NCBI RefSeq assembly: GCF_000422085.1 | Contig: NC_021741.1 | Coordinates: 248,001-312,000, forward strand | Direction of reading: 5' to 3' | Source of the DNA: Serratia liquefaciens ATCC 27592 | GTDB lineage: Bacteria > Pseudomonadota > Gammaproteobacteria > Enterobacterales > Enterobacteriaceae | Length of the DNA: 64,000 nucleotides | Shown here: positions 13,900 to 28,868 of the stretch, one piece after another | Position numbering within the stretch: position 1 is the stretch's first letter | Layout: each line of letters opens with the position of its first letter | Notes under the pieces: model-generated | What the model saw: the letters and a program-made list of their open reading frames with translations, nothing else | Databases searched by the model: none | Told to the model about the DNA's origin: nothing | Made by a program: the position numbers and the translations under genes

Positions 13900-15351
13900 A
13901 TGCATTTTCGCGCTATTACCCGTATCGTGGGTTTGTTGGTCATCCTGTTCTCCGGGACGATGTTTATTCCTGGTCTGGTGGCATTGATATACCGCGATGG
14001 GGCAGGGCGGGCGTTCAGCCAGACCTTCTTTGTGGCGGTGACCATTGGCCTGATGCTGTGGTGGCCTAACCGTAAACAAAAGCACGAGTTGAAGCCGCGG
14101 GAAGGCTTTTTGATCGTGGTGCTGTTCTGGACGGTGCTGGGCAGCGTCGGGGCATTGCCGTTTTTATTTTCGGAGCGGCCTAACCTGTCGCTGACCGATG
14201 CCTTCTTCGAGTCGTTTTCCGGTTTGACCACCACGGGGGCGACAACCTTGGTGGGGTTGGACTCGTTACCCAAAGCCATCTTGTTCTATCGGCAGATGCT
14301 GCAATGGATGGGCGGGATGGGGATCATTGTGTTGGCCGTAGCGATACTGCCGATCCTCGGTGTCGGGGGGATGCAGTTGTACCGGGCAGAAATGCCGGGT
14401 CCACTGAAAGATAACAAAATGCGTCCGCGCATTGCCGAAACGGCTAAAACCCTGTGGCTGATTTATGTTCTGCTGACCATTGCCTGCGCGTTGGCGCTCT
14501 GGGGGGCAGGCATGTCGATGTTCGACGCCATAGGACACAGCTTCTCGACCATCGCCATTGGCGGCTTCTCTACCCACGATGCCAGCATCGGTTACTACGC
14601 CAGTCCCACCATCAACACCATTATTGCTATTTTCCTGCTGATCTCCGGTTGTAACTACGGCCTGCACTTTGCCTTGTTGAGCGGGCGCAGCCTGAAAGTG
14701 TACTGGCGTGATCCTGAGTTTCGCATGTTTATCGCCGTCCAGTTGACGCTGGTGGTGGTCTGCACTGGCGTACTCTGGGGGCATGGTGTTTACAAAACCG
14801 GTATGGAAACGCTCAATCAGGCATTCTTCCAGGTGGTGTCGATGGCGACGACGGCGGGCTTTACTACCGACAGCATTTCCAAATGGCCGTTATTCTTGCC
14901 GATGTTGCTGCTTTGCTCTGCCTTTATCGGTGGCTGTGCCGGTTCGACGGGGGGCGGCCTGAAAGTGATCCGTATTCTGTTGCTCTATTTGCAGGGCTCG
15001 CGTGAGCTAAAAAGGCTGGTGCACCCTAACGCGGTTTACACGATAAAATTGGGTAACCGCGCACTGCCGGAACGGATCCTGGAGGCGGTATGGGGATTCT
15101 TCTCGGCTTATGCGTTGGTCTTTATCGTCAGCATGCTGGCCATTATCGCAACCGGTGTGGATGATTTCTCTGCCTTCGCTGCTGTGACGGCGACGCTGAA
15201 CAACCTGGGGCCGGGGTTGGGGGTGGTGGCGGATAACTTTACTACCATGCCTGCACCGGCAAAGTGGATCCTGGTTCTGACGATGCTGTTCGGTCGCCTT
15301 GAGGTCTTTACACTGCTGGTTCTGTTTACGCCGACGTTCTGGCGCGAATGA
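13900..15351 (+). CDS. trkH: Potassium uptake channel subunit TrkH
   Basis: Encodes 483 residues, equal to E. coli TrkH. It is the membrane-spanning K+ translocating subunit that works with the NAD-binding TrkA ring. Four pore-loop repeats with selectivity-filter glycines can be seen around [32 protein letters not shown] and [10 protein letters not shown]. The long hydrophobic loop region with [17 protein letters not shown] belongs to the first repeats. It lies 22 bases before hemG, whose ribosome site follows directly, so the two are probably co-transcribed. Confidence 0.96.
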   Translation: MHFRAITRIVGLLVILFSGTMFIPGLVALIYRDGAGRAFSQTFFVAVTIGLMLWWPNRKQKHELKPREGFLIVVLFWTVLGSVGALPFLFSERPNLSLTDAFFESFSGLTTTGATTLVGLDSLPKAILFYRQMLQWMGGMGIIVLAVAILPILGVGGMQLYRAEMPGPLKDNKMRPRIAETAKTLWLIYVLLTIACALALWGAGMSMFDAIGHSFSTIAIGGFSTHDASIGYYASPTINTIIAIFLLISGCNYGLHFALLSGRSLKVYWRDPEFRMFIAVQLTLVVVCTGVLWGHGVYKTGMETLNQAFFQVVSMATTAGFTTDSISKWPLFLPMLLLCSAFIGGCAGSTGGGLKVIRILLLYLQGSRELKRLVHPNAVYTIKLGNRALPERILEAVWGFFSAYALVFIVSMLAIIATGVDDFSAFAAVTATLNNLGPGLGVVADNFTTMPAPAKWILVLTMLFGRLEVFTLLVLFTPTFWRE

Positions 15352-15373
15352 CCTTGATAAAAGGAGTAACGCC

Positions 15374-15907
15374 GTGAAGGCACTGATTCTTTATTCTAGC
15401 CGTGATGGGCAAACACGTTCTATCGCCTCTTATATAGCAAACAAACTGCAGGATACGCTGCGCTGCGATGTGATCGATTTGCTGCAGGCGGATAATATTG
15501 ACCTCACGCAGTATCAGCAGGTATTGATTGGCGCATCGGTGCGTTATGGTCATTTCCATCCGACATTGGGAAAGTTCGTCAAACGCCACGCTGAACAATT
15601 GAACCGGATGCCGAGCGCATTCTTTAGCGTCAACCTGACCGCCCGTAAAGCGGACAAACGTTCCCCGCAGACCAATGCTTATACCCGTAAGTTCCTGCTG
15701 GCGTCGCCTTGGCAGCCAAAACAGTGCGCCGTGTTTGCCGGCGCACTGCGTTATCCACGTTATCGCTGGCTCGATCGCGTAATGATTCAACTTATTATGC
15801 GTATGACCGGGGGCGAAACAGACAGCAGTAAAGAAGTGGAATACACCGATTGGCAGCAAGTGGAACGTTTTGCCCAAGAGTTTGGCCATATTCAGTATGA
15901 AAAGTGA
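15374..15907 (+). CDS. hemG: Menaquinone-dependent protoporphyrinogen IX dehydrogenase HemG
   Basis: Encodes 177 residues starting with GTG at 15374, behind a strong AAGGAG ribosome site. The start [17 protein letters not shown] is the FMN-phosphate-binding P-loop of a flavodoxin. The middle stretch [28 protein letters not shown] contains the long insertion loop specific to HemG. The enzyme oxidises protoporphyrinogen IX to protoporphyrin IX and passes electrons to quinones, which allows heme synthesis without oxygen. It immediately precedes the rRNA operon, as in E. coli before rrnA. Confidence 0.95.
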   Translation: MKALILYSSRDGQTRSIASYIANKLQDTLRCDVIDLLQADNIDLTQYQQVLIGASVRYGHFHPTLGKFVKRHAEQLNRMPSAFFSVNLTARKADKRSPQTNAYTRKFLLASPWQPKQCAVFAGALRYPRYRWLDRVMIQLIMRMTGGETDSSKEVEYTDWQQVERFAQEFGHIQYEK

Positions 15908-15976
15908 CGAAAACGCTGGCTTGTGCAGCGTTTTGTCGAAAAATACCGCGCTTGAAAAGTTTTTTGCATTTAGGGG

Positions 15977-16004
15977 TTGCGGCCTTCTGAGAACTCCCTA
16001 TAAT
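15977..16004 (+). promoter_or_regulatory. rRNA operon promoter P1
   Basis: TTGCGG (15977-15982) and TATAAT (15999-16004) with a 16-base spacer, followed by a GC-rich discriminator (GCGCC). An AT-rich stretch just upstream could act as an UP element. This is the expected strong, growth-rate-controlled promoter. Confidence 0.8.
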
Positions 16005-16107
16005 GCGCCTCCACTGACCGGGAACAACGACTCCTCTAACGAGAACCAGTCGCCCAGCCAGAAAGATTCAAGCCGGTGAAAACACCGTTTCTTAATAAGA
16101 AAAAAGC

Positions 16108-16135
16108 TTGACTCTTCAGGTGAAAAGCGTAATAT
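16108..16135 (+). promoter_or_regulatory. rRNA operon promoter P2
   Basis: TTGACT (16108-16113) and TAATAT (16130-16135), 16-base spacer, about 130 bases after P1, matching the tandem P1-P2 layout of enterobacterial rrn operons. Confidence 0.8.
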
Positions 16136-16165
16136 ACGCCACCTCGAGTTAGCAACCTAACTCAC

Positions 16166-16177
16166 TGCTCTTTAACA
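16166..16177 (+). promoter_or_regulatory. boxA antitermination element in the 16S leader
   Basis: TGCTCTTTAACA is the boxA consensus bound by NusB-NusE for rRNA antitermination. A second copy precedes the 23S gene. Confidence 0.85.
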
Positions 16178-16344
16178 ATTTATCAGACAATCTGTGTGGG
16201 CACTCCACAAGACGATATCCAGAACCTTCGGGTTCAAAAAAATATCAAGTCTTGAAGAGTGACCAAGCAGTAATTCATTTAGTTGAATTATTACGAAAGT
16301 TAATTTTCGAGCATCGCTTCACGAGTTGAAGCAAATCAAGCTTT

Positions 16345-17885
<1,541 letters not shown>

Positions 17886-18030
17886 CCTAATGATATTGAT
17901 TCGCGTGAAGTGCTCACACAGATTGTCTGATAGAAACGTAATGAGCAAAAGCGCTACCTGTTGATGTAATGAGTCACTGACTCATGCTGATACGAACCGA
18001 TTAAGACAGTCAGTTTAATCGGATTTTCGT

Positions 18031-18106
18031 GTCCCCATCGTCTAGAGGCCTAGGACACTGCCCTTTCACGGCTGTAACAGGGGTTCGAATCCCCTTGGGG
18101 ACGCCA
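18031..18106 (+). tRNA. tRNA-Glu (anticodon TTC)
   Basis: A 76-base cloverleaf starting GTCCCCATCGTCTAGAGGCC and ending GGGGACGCCA with the CCA encoded. The anticodon loop CCTTTCACG carries TTC. It is the only tRNA in the 16S-23S spacer, the rrnB/C/G-type spacer of enterobacteria. Confidence 0.97.
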
Positions 18107-18192
18107 TCCGATAATGAGTGAAAGACATTATCACCGGTTCTTGGAACCGAAAACATCTTAAAGATGACTCTTGCGAGTCGTGTTTAAGATAT

Positions 18193-18204
18193 TGCTCTTT
18201 AACA
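18193..18204 (+). promoter_or_regulatory. boxA element in the 16S-23S spacer
   Basis: A second TGCTCTTTAACA, located between tRNA-Glu and 23S, as expected for rRNA antitermination. Confidence 0.8.
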
Positions 18205-18351
18205 ATCTGGAACAAGCTGAAAATTGAAACATGACAGCTGAAACTTATCCCTCCGTAGAAGTATTGGGGTAAGGATTAACCTGTCATAGAGTCTCTCAAA
18301 TGTAGCAGCACGAGAGTGTTCTCTGTTTACAGAAACACCTTCGGGTTGTGA

Positions 18352-21259
<2,908 letters not shown>

Positions 21260-21359
21260 ACAACACCAAAGGTGTTTTAGAGAGATTGTAGAGATTTTCA
21301 GCGAGTTCCGAGATTGGTTTCAATGGCTGCGAGAGTAGCGGTTGGAATGAAACAGAATT

Positions 21360-21479
21360 TGCCTGGCGGCAATAGCGCGGTGGTCCCACCTGACCCCATG
21401 CCGAACTCAGAAGTGAAACGCCGTAGCGCCGATGGTAGTGTGGGGTCTCCCCATGCGAGAGTAGGACACTGCCAGGCAT
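21360..21479 (+). rRNA. rrf: 5S ribosomal RNA
   Basis: 120 bases, TGCCTGGCGGCAATAGCGCG to CACTGCCAGGCAT, with perfectly pairing ends. Core sequence is nearly identical to E. coli 5S. Confidence 0.98.
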
Positions 21480-21493
21480 CAAATAAGCCAAGA

Positions 21494-21518
21494 GGCCATC
21501 CGCAAGGATGGCCTTTTT
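21494..21518 (+). terminator. rRNA operon terminator
   Basis: GGCCATCC (21494-21501) and GGATGGCC (21506-21513) pair around GCAA, followed by five T residues, right after 5S. Confidence 0.9.
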
Positions 21519-21618
21519 GCTATGCGCGAAAGAAAAAGGCGCAGCCAGGCTGGGTCTTGTATTCCTCGTCGTCAAATCCCTTTTCCAGCAACACCGTTAA
21601 TCATCTTTATCCAAGAGA

Positions 21619-21638
21619 AAAGGCCCCGAAGGGCCTTT
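21619..21638 (-). terminator. Terminator of the acs-yjcH-actP operon
   Basis: AAAGGCCC and GGGCCTTT pair around CGAA. On the minus strand it is followed by TTTTCTCTT and lies downstream of actP. It can also act on the plus strand as a back-up for the rRNA operon. Confidence 0.75.
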
Positions 21639-21675
21639 GATTAGGGTGTGTTTGCTTTTTTCACTTATTATTCGT

Positions 21676-23328
21676 TTAGTGCGAACTGCCCTGGGAGATC
21701 CCCAGCCCAGTTTGTGAACGTACAAATTGAGAACGGAAGCGCTCACGCTCTTGTTGCCCTGCCAAAGAGGTGTCGGTAACCGAGAATAGCCAGGTGCCAA
21801 CGAACGCGACAATCATCGAGAACAGCGCCGGATATTCATACGGATAGATGGGTTTCTCGTGCCCCAAAATCTGCACCCAAATCGTCGGGCCGAGGATCAT
21901 CAGGATCACCGCAGTGAGCAGACCTAACCAGCCGCCGATCATGGCACCACGGGTTGTCAGACGTGACCAATACATCGAAAGAATAATAATCGGGAAGTTA
22001 CAGCTGGCAGCGATAGAGAAAGCCAAGCCGACCATAAAGGCGATATTCTGTTTCTCAAACAAAATCCCCAGAGCTATCGCCACGATACCCAGGATCACCA
22101 CGGTAATCTTGGAGACCCGTAGTTCGTCACGCTCAGTCGCTTTGCCATTCTTAATCACGCTGGCGTACAAATCGTGAGATACCGCTGAAGCACCCGCCAA
22201 CGTCAGGCCTGCGACTACGGCCAAAATGGTGGCAAAGGCGACAGCAGAGATAAAGCCGAGGAAGAAGTTGCCGCCCACGGCGTTGGCTAAATGCACCGCC
22301 GCCATATTGGTACCGCCCAGCAGCGCCCCGGTGGCATCTTTGAACGCCGGGTTAGGGCTGACCAACAAGATGGCGCCGAAGCCGATAATAAAGGTCAGGA
22401 TATAGAAGTAACCGATAAAACCTGTGGCGTAGAACACGCTCTTGCGGGCCTCTTTAGCGTCGCTCACGGTAAAGAAACGCATCAGAATATGTGGCAGACC
22501 GGCGGTACCGAACATCAGTGCCAACCCCAGAGACAACGCAGAAATAGGGTCGGAGACCAAACCGCCTGGGCTCATGATGGCGAGGCCTTTTGGATGCACC
22601 TTCACGGCTTCGGCAAACAGGGTGTTGAAGTCGAAATTGACCGATTTCATCACCATCAACGCCATAAAGCTGGCACCGGCCAGTAACAGCACCGCCTTGA
22701 TAATCTGCACCCAGGTGGTGGCCAACATCCCACCGAACAAGACGTACAGCACCATCAGAATACCGACCAGAATGACCGCCACGTGGTAATTGAGGCCGAA
22801 CAGCAGCTGAATCAGCTTGCCGGCACCGACCATTTGGGCAATCAGATACAGTGCGACCACCACCAGAGAGCCACAGGCGGAGAGCGTACGGATTGGCTTT
22901 TGTTTTAACCGGTAGGAAGCCACGTCGGCAAAGGTGTAACGGCCCAGGTTACGCAGGCGTTCTGCAATCAGGAACAAAATGATCGGCCAACCGATCAGGA
23001 AACCGATGGAGTAAATCAGTCCGTCATAGCCGGAGGTGTACACCAGGGCAGAAATACCCAGGAAAGAGGCCGCTGACATAAAGTCGCCGGCAATCGCCAG
23101 ACCGTTCTGGAGACCGGTAATTTTCCCGCCGGCGGTGTAATAGTCCTGACGTGAACGAGTACGTTTTGAGGCCCAATAGGTGATATACAGCGTGGCGCCG
23201 ACAAACAGGATGAACATGACGATGGCCTGAATGTTCAACGGTTGGCGCTTCACTTCACCGCCAATGGCATCGGCAAAGACCAGACCCGGTAGCATCATCA
23301 GAGCGGCGGCGGACAGTAAACGCTTCAT
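21676..23328 (-). CDS. actP: Acetate/glycolate permease ActP
   Basis: Encodes 550 residues, a sodium:solute symporter family protein with about 13 membrane segments after an N-terminal signal-like segment ending in VFADA. Conserved SSS stretches include [30 protein letters not shown] and [15 protein letters not shown]. It imports acetate and other short acids at low concentration. It overlaps yjcH by four bases and is the last gene of acs-yjcH-actP, so uptake and activation of acetate are expressed together. Confidence 0.96.
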   Translation of the reverse strand: MKRLLSAAALMMLPGLVFADAIGGEVKRQPLNIQAIVMFILFVGATLYITYWASKRTRSRQDYYTAGGKITGLQNGLAIAGDFMSAASFLGISALVYTSGYDGLIYSIGFLIGWPIILFLIAERLRNLGRYTFADVASYRLKQKPIRTLSACGSLVVVALYLIAQMVGAGKLIQLLFGLNYHVAVILVGILMVLYVLFGGMLATTWVQIIKAVLLLAGASFMALMVMKSVNFDFNTLFAEAVKVHPKGLAIMSPGGLVSDPISALSLGLALMFGTAGLPHILMRFFTVSDAKEARKSVFYATGFIGYFYILTFIIGFGAILLVSPNPAFKDATGALLGGTNMAAVHLANAVGGNFFLGFISAVAFATILAVVAGLTLAGASAVSHDLYASVIKNGKATERDELRVSKITVVILGIVAIALGILFEKQNIAFMVGLAFSIAASCNFPIIILSMYWSRLTTRGAMIGGWLGLLTAVILMILGPTIWVQILGHEKPIYPYEYPALFSMIVAFVGTWLFSVTDTSLAGQQERERFRSQFVRSQTGLGISQGSSH

Positions 23329-23636
23329 TTCTTCACCTCACGCAGGATTTCTGCAGTCAGGCGATCGAATTCGCCGTTGGCGCGGAATACGTAGATCCCG
23401 GTGAGCACAAAAGAGATCACGATCAGGCCAACGCCTACCGGGATCCCGCGAGTGATGGTCGATCCTGCGGCGATCGGGGTGCCCAACCACTGAGGATCGA
23501 AGGCGATCAATAAAATAAAGCCAACGTAGAGCGCCAGCGTAATCAGCGACAGCAGCCAGGCAAATCGGCTGCGTTTTCGCACCAGCTCGATAAAGCGCGG
23601 GTTTTCCTCAATCCCTTGATAAATGGTGTCATTCAT
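23325..23636 (-). CDS. yjcH: DUF485 inner-membrane protein YjcH
   Basis: Encodes 103 residues with two membrane segments (about residues 26-46 and 60-82). The N-terminus with [23 protein letters not shown] is typical of DUF485 proteins, which almost always sit before actP and are thought to assist the permease. The exact role is unknown. Its stop overlaps the actP start by four bases, indicating translational coupling. Confidence 0.94.
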   Translation of the reverse strand: MNDTIYQGIEENPRFIELVRKRSRFAWLLSLITLALYVGFILLIAFDPQWLGTPIAAGSTITRGIPVGVGLIVISFVLTGIYVFRANGEFDRLTAEILREVKK

Positions 23637-23728
23637 CAGAGTGTCTCCAGTAGGTATTGAACGAATACGCCGCGCTTGAAGCCGATCATTGGGTTATCTT
23701 CCCGCCGATCGGCCAGAGGCGGCGTAAA

Positions 23729-25687
23729 TTATGACGGCACTTTCATTGATTGTTTTTCTTCCAACAGCTTGTCGACTACGGCCGGATCCGCCAGCGTTGA
23801 GGTATCCCCCAGGTTGCTGGTATCGCCGGCGGCAATTTTGCGCAAGATACGGCGCATGATCTTGCCGGAGCGCGTTTTGGGCAGGGAATCTGTCCAGTGC
23901 AGCACGTCCGGGGTAGCGATCGGCCCTATTTCTTTACGTACCCAGTTACGGACTTCGGTATAAAGCTCAGGCGAAGGTTCCTCGCCGTGATTGAGCGTGA
24001 TATAGGCGTAAATTGCCTGGCCTTTAATGTTATGCGGAATGCCGACTACCGCCGCTTCGGCAATTTTCGGGTGAGAGACCAGGGCGGATTCGATTTCGGC
24101 GGTGCCCAGACGGTGGCCGGACACGTTCAGTACGTCGTCGACGCGGCCAGTGATCCAGTAGTATCCGTCTTCGTCACGGCGCGCGCCGTCACCGCTGAAA
24201 TACATGCCTTTAAAGGTGGAGAAGTAGGTTTGCTCGAAGCGATCGTGATCGCCGAACAGGGTTCGCGCCTGACCAGGCCAGGAGTCGGTGATCACCAGAT
24301 TGCCTTCGCAGGCACCTTCTTGCGGCGTGCCGACATTATCGACCAGCGCCGGCTGTACGCCGAAGAACGGACGCGTTGCCGAGCCAGCTTTCAGCTCGGT
24401 GGCGCCCGGTAGTGGGGTGATCATAAAGCCGCCGGTTTCGGTCTGCCACCAGGTGTCTACGATGGGGCATTTGCCGTTGCCGATTTTATTGTAATACCAC
24501 TCCCAGGCTTCCGGGTTGATTGGCTCACCCACCGATCCCATGATACGCAGCGAGTCGCGTTTGGTGCCTTCGATCGCTTTGTCGCCTTCAGCCATCAGGG
24601 CACGAATGGCGGTGGGCGCGGTGTACAGAATATTGACCTGATGCTTGTCGATCACCTGTGACAGACGGTTAACGCCAGGGTAGTTCGGCACACCTTCAAA
24701 CATCAGGGTAATGGCGCCACAGGCCAGTGGGCCGTACAGCAGATAGCTGTGGCCGGTGACCCAACCGACGTCGGCGGTACACCAGTACACGTCGCCATCG
24801 TGGTAATCGAACACGTACTTAAAGGTCAGGGCGGCATAAACCAGGTAGCCGCCGGTGGTGTGCAGCACACCCTTGGGTTTACCGGTTGAACCTGAGGTAT
24901 AAAGGATAAACAGCGGATCTTCCGCATTCATCTCTTCCGGCGGGCAGTCGGCTGAGACGCCTTCGGTCAGCTCATGCCACCACAAATCGCGGCCTTCCTG
25001 CCAATAGCCCGGTTTGCCGGTGCGCTGGAACACCACAACGTTGGCGACGCTTTTCACACCAGGATTCTTCAGCGCATCATCGACGTTTTTCTTCAAGGGT
25101 ACGGCACGTCCGGCACGCAGGCCTTCGTCAGCGGTAATAACCAGTTTTGAGTTGGAATCGATAATGCGTCCGGCGACCGCTTCCGGTGAGAAACCGCCAA
25201 AGATGACCGAATGCACGGCCCCGATGCGGGCGCAGGCCAGCATGGCCACCGCGGCTTCCGGTACCATCGGCATATAGATAGCCACGACGTCACCTTTTTT
25301 AACGCCCAGCTTTTTCAGCACGTTGGCGAACTGGCAGACATCGTGGTGCAGTTGTTTGTAGGTCACTTTTTTTGACTGGGTGGGATCGTCACCTTCCCAG
25401 ATGATGGCGGTTTGGTCACCACGTTCGGCCAGGTGGCGATCGAGGCAGTTGGCCGCCAGGTTCAGGGTACCGTCTTCAAACCAGCGAATGCTGATATGGC
25501 CCGGATCAAACGAGGTGTTTTTTACCCGGCTATAAGGCTTTATCCAGTCGAGAATTTTTCCCTGCTCGCCCCAGAACGTTTCTGGGTCTTGCACAGATTG
25601 TTGATAATATTGTTGATATTGTGTCGGACTGATCAGGGCGTGTTCTGCAATTGCAGAAGGAATAGCGTGTTTATGCACTTGGCTCAT
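23729..25687 (-). CDS. acs: Acetyl-coenzyme A synthetase
   Basis: Encodes 652 residues, equal to E. coli Acs. It activates acetate with ATP and CoA by way of acetyl-AMP; it is the high-affinity scavenging route. Visible are the adenylate-forming motif [14 protein letters not shown], the WWQTETGG stretch and the C-terminal [15 protein letters not shown] with the lysine that is reversibly acetylated in relatives. It is the first gene of the operon with yjcH and actP. A possible CRP site lies about 80 bases upstream. Confidence 0.97.
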   Translation of the reverse strand: MSQVHKHAIPSAIAEHALISPTQYQQYYQQSVQDPETFWGEQGKILDWIKPYSRVKNTSFDPGHISIRWFEDGTLNLAANCLDRHLAERGDQTAIIWEGDDPTQSKKVTYKQLHHDVCQFANVLKKLGVKKGDVVAIYMPMVPEAAVAMLACARIGAVHSVIFGGFSPEAVAGRIIDSNSKLVITADEGLRAGRAVPLKKNVDDALKNPGVKSVANVVVFQRTGKPGYWQEGRDLWWHELTEGVSADCPPEEMNAEDPLFILYTSGSTGKPKGVLHTTGGYLVYAALTFKYVFDYHDGDVYWCTADVGWVTGHSYLLYGPLACGAITLMFEGVPNYPGVNRLSQVIDKHQVNILYTAPTAIRALMAEGDKAIEGTKRDSLRIMGSVGEPINPEAWEWYYNKIGNGKCPIVDTWWQTETGGFMITPLPGATELKAGSATRPFFGVQPALVDNVGTPQEGACEGNLVITDSWPGQARTLFGDHDRFEQTYFSTFKGMYFSGDGARRDEDGYYWITGRVDDVLNVSGHRLGTAEIESALVSHPKIAEAAVVGIPHNIKGQAIYAYITLNHGEEPSPELYTEVRNWVRKEIGPIATPDVLHWTDSLPKTRSGKIMRRILRKIAAGDTSNLGDTSTLADPAVVDKLLEEKQSMKVPS

Positions 25688-26520
25688 AGCTTTTCTCCTT
25701 GAAGTTGTTAATGATATGTCAACTGAAGGTTAAGTATAGTTTGCTCCGATTCTTTGTTTCTTTTTTGCGCGGCAGATCACGCAACGAAGATATTGATTTG
25801 TAATAGTTCTGCCCTATTTGTGTGAGGCATCTATCTGCTTGGCAGGAAAAAACGGTCAAATACCAAGTTTTCACCAGAAAACGCTATCTAAAGAACCAAA
25901 AAGAATAACCAATCCGCACATATGTCCGCCTTTTATCACTATTAGATAATGTAAAACACGGTGGTTAAAAATCTCATTTAAATCTTTTCGGAACATCGCC
26001 GGCCTTTAATATTCTATGTCGATATTAATAGCGGAGCTGTCAGTCGACCTTGCTAATAAGGGAAATACATAGGAAATATCCCAATAAATAGATGGGTTAA
26101 TGCATTCATCGTTGCCTTTTTATTTTCACTTTTAAAACCTTGTATTAACAAAATAAAAACATCGACATCGGACTAAATATGCAAGATTAACGAAAATAAA
26201 CGCACTTTTACGCGGTTTGAAAAGCAAAGTCTCTGGCTCTTAAGTCGTGCTCATCGCATAAAATTATGCTTTTAATAACAATAAATTATGCGTGTTTAAA
26301 TTAAATACTGAATTCATTTCTGATTATATTTTACACAAAGCGTAGGTAAAACAAGGCTTGCAGAGCATGCCGTTCAGATGGTACAGATTTAAATAGCGTC
26401 GCACTAAGGGCAGGTGAACGCTGCTTTGTCATCAACATAAGCCTGTATTAAATGATTAAGTATTCTTTTCGGTGTATGGCCTTAAATATGCAGAAAAGAG
26501 TCTTTGAGGACTTTTTGGGT
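25688..26520. other. Long AT-rich gap between acs and gltP
   Basis: About 830 bases between divergent genes without a supported coding region. It must contain both promoters. A CRP-like sequence, TGCGC-GGCAGA-TCACG, at 25766-25781 is the only regulator match I would name, and it is imperfect on the left half. No stable hairpin with a T run was seen. In-frame starts before gltP, including one at 26452, lack family support. Confidence 0.4.
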
Positions 26521-27837
26521 ATGAAAAGTGTAAAAATCAGTCTTGCGTGGCAGATTCTTATTGCGTTAGCGCTGGGTATTATCGTTGGAGCGGTGCTTCA
26601 TAATCAGACAGAATCAAGAGAGTGGTTAGTCAGTAATATTCTTAGTCCGGCGGGAGATATATTCATTCGCCTGATTAAGATGATTGTCGTGCCGATCGTT
26701 ATATCTACACTGGTTGTCGGTATCGCCGGGGTAGGGGATGCGAAGAAGTTGGGTCAGCTCGGATTGAAAACCATTATTTACTTCGAAGTGATCACCACTA
26801 TCGCCATCGTGGTGGGGCTGACGCTAGCTAATGTTTTTCAACCCGGTCACGGCATCGACATGTCGACGCTGACCGCGGTCGATATCTCGCAGTATGAAAA
26901 AACCACGGAGCAAGTACAAACGGGCTCGCATAGCCTGGTTGCCACTATCCTGTCGCTGATCCCGTCGAACATCTTCGCTTCGATGGCGAAGGGTGACATG
27001 CTGCCGATTATCTTCTTCTCGGTACTCTTTGGTCTTGGCCTGTCGTCATTGCCGAAAGAAACCAAAGAGCCTTTGTTGAAGGTGTTTAAAGCCGTTTCCG
27101 AAAGCATGTTCAAAGTCACTCATATGATCATGCGCTATGCACCGATCGGGGTATTTGGTCTGATTTCAGTGACGGTCGCCAACTTTGGCTTCGCCTCGTT
27201 GTTGCCTTTGGCCAAATTGGTGGCGCTGGTTTACTTCGCGATCGCCTTTTTCGCTTTGGTGGTGCTGGGTGCCGTTGCCCGCATCTGCAATCTGCGTATA
27301 TGGACGTTGATTCGTATTTTGAAGGATGAACTGATCCTGGCCTTCTCCACAGCCAGTTCAGAAACGGTACTGCCGCGCATCATTGAAAAAATGGAAGCCT
27401 ACGGCGCACCGAAGGCGATCACCAGTTTTGTGGTGCCGACGGGTTATTCCTTTAATCTGGACGGCTCGACGCTGTATCAGAGCATCGCCGCCATCTTTAT
27501 TGCGCAGTTGTACGGTATTGAGCTGTCTCTGGGGCAGGAGATTGTCCTGGTGGTGACGCTGATGCTGACCTCTAAGGGCATTGCCGGCGTGCCGGGCGTT
27601 TCCTTTGTGGTGCTGTTGGCGACGCTGGGCAGCGTCGGGATCCCGTTGGAAGGTCTGGCGTTTATCGCCGGGGTTGACCGTATTCTGGATATGGCGCGTA
27701 CCGCGCTGAACGTGGTGGGTAATGCGTTAGCGGTATTGGTGGTTGCGAAATGGGAGCACCAGTTCGACAGCAAAAAGGCGCGGGCTTACGAACAAGCGTT
27801 CTTGTCCGGCAAGGTAAAGCAGGTCAACGAGTCTTAA
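26521..27837 (+). CDS. gltP: Glutamate/aspartate:proton symporter GltP
   Basis: Encodes 438 residues against 437 in E. coli. The start at 26521 (MKSVKISLAWQILIALALG) matches the family and has a GAGGA ribosome site; an open frame continues 23 codons upstream but is not conserved. DAACS family hallmarks are STASSETVLPRIIEKME, the unwound segment SFNLDGSTLYQSIAAIF and SKGIAGVPGVSFVVLLATL. It imports glutamate and aspartate with protons across the inner membrane. A strong terminator follows. Confidence 0.95.
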   Translation: MKSVKISLAWQILIALALGIIVGAVLHNQTESREWLVSNILSPAGDIFIRLIKMIVVPIVISTLVVGIAGVGDAKKLGQLGLKTIIYFEVITTIAIVVGLTLANVFQPGHGIDMSTLTAVDISQYEKTTEQVQTGSHSLVATILSLIPSNIFASMAKGDMLPIIFFSVLFGLGLSSLPKETKEPLLKVFKAVSESMFKVTHMIMRYAPIGVFGLISVTVANFGFASLLPLAKLVALVYFAIAFFALVVLGAVARICNLRIWTLIRILKDELILAFSTASSETVLPRIIEKMEAYGAPKAITSFVVPTGYSFNLDGSTLYQSIAAIFIAQLYGIELSLGQEIVLVVTLMLTSKGIAGVPGVSFVVLLATLGSVGIPLEGLAFIAGVDRILDMARTALNVVGNALAVLVVAKWEHQFDSKKARAYEQAFLSGKVKQVNES

Positions 27838-27858
27838 CGGCTATTGCGCTTGTTTATG

Positions 27859-27887
27859 AAAAAACCCGCCTTGTGCGGGTTTTTTTT
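27859..27887 (+). terminator. Terminator after gltP
   Basis: AAAAAACCCGC pairs with GCGGGTTTTTT around CTTGT, with a long T tract. The A-rich left arm could also serve the convergent ActS-like gene. Confidence 0.85.
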
Positions 27888-27908
27888 CGTTCATTTTCCA
27901 CAGAGGAA

Positions 27909-28658
27909 TTAACAGGAAGGTGCGGAACCTTGCGGTGGCAAGAAGCGCAGCGGATCCAGAGCGGTAGCGCGATAGCGTATTTGGAAGTGCAGCATGACCT
28001 TATCGGTACCTGTGCTGCCCATGGTGGCGATTTTCTGCCCGGCTTTCACTTCTTGCGCGTTGCGCACCAGCAGGGTGTTGTTATGCGCGTAGGCGCTGAT
28101 GTACTCGTCATTGTGTTTGATCATAATCAGGTTGCCGTAGCCCCGCAGCTGGTTCCCCACGTACACCACTCGCCCTTTGGCTGCGGCAAATACCGGCTGC
28201 CCGCGGTTACCGGCGATATCAATGCCTTTATTGCCACCGTCGGCGGTAGAGTACTTGCTGACGATATTGCCCTGCGTTGGCCAACGCCAGCATTTGATGC
28301 TGCTGCGGATCGGTGGCGCAACTGCTGCAAGTTGGCCTGTCGATTTCGTTTTACGCGTTTTACCTTTCTGCGCCGTCGTATTATTCAACGCCAGCTTTTG
28401 GCCAATCTCGAGATTGTAAGGTTTGGGGATCTTGTTGCGTCGCGCCAGCTCGCTGACTTCGCTATTAGTGATCCAGGCAATATAGAACAAAGTATCACCG
28501 CGTTTAACGGTATAGGTGCTGCCGCTATAGCTGCCTCTGGCCAGGCTATCGTAATCGCGGTCATAGGTGTTGGACTTTTTCCCTGAACCACAGCCCATCA
28601 ACCCAAGACAGACTATGCACACGGCAATCAGCCGCCATACAGCGAATGTGCTTCCCAT
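27909..28658 (-). CDS. ActS/YgeR-like LysM-M23 lipoprotein, amidase activator
   Basis: Encodes about 249 residues. A lipoprotein signal (GLMGC, Cys about residue 23) is followed by a LysM domain beginning TYTVKRGDTLFYIAWITNSEV and a C-terminal M23/LytM domain. In that domain the zinc site is degenerate: GGNKGIDI has Asn where the first His belongs, and LHFQIR lacks the second His of HxH. That is the pattern of activators such as NlpD and ActS, which switch on peptidoglycan amidases rather than cutting. Closest recollection is E. coli ActS (YgeR), but the location next to gltP and yjdF is not its E. coli place, so it could be a paralogue. A TTG at 28664 has better spacing to AAGGA and is an alternative start. 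Confidence 0.82.
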   Translation of the reverse strand: MGSTFAVWRLIAVCIVCLGLMGCGSGKKSNTYDRDYDSLARGSYSGSTYTVKRGDTLFYIAWITNSEVSELARRNKIPKPYNLEIGQKLALNNTTAQKGKTRKTKSTGQLAAVAPPIRSSIKCWRWPTQGNIVSKYSTADGGNKGIDIAGNRGQPVFAAAKGRVVYVGNQLRGYGNLIMIKHNDEYISAYAHNNTLLVRNAQEVKAGQKIATMGSTGTDKVMLHFQIRYRATALDPLRFLPPQGSAPSC

Positions 28659-28868
28659 ACTCAAATGTCGTCCTTAAACGTCGTCGCTCTTATTAGTTAT
28701 GCAGCCAGGCCGAGCCTGTGCGGCGGCATAGTGATCTTCATATAGTAACATCAACGGCTATGTGGTCAAAAAAGCTGCCTGGCGGTTTCACTGGACGGCG
28801 AAATATGCCGCCTTCATTTTGTCACTGTATAATAATGCGATAACTTTCACCGTCCTGGTAACTTCACC

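Noticed and set aside
25766..25781. CRP site for acs
   Set aside because: Left half-site matches only partly; kept as a remark in the gap entry, not as a separate feature.
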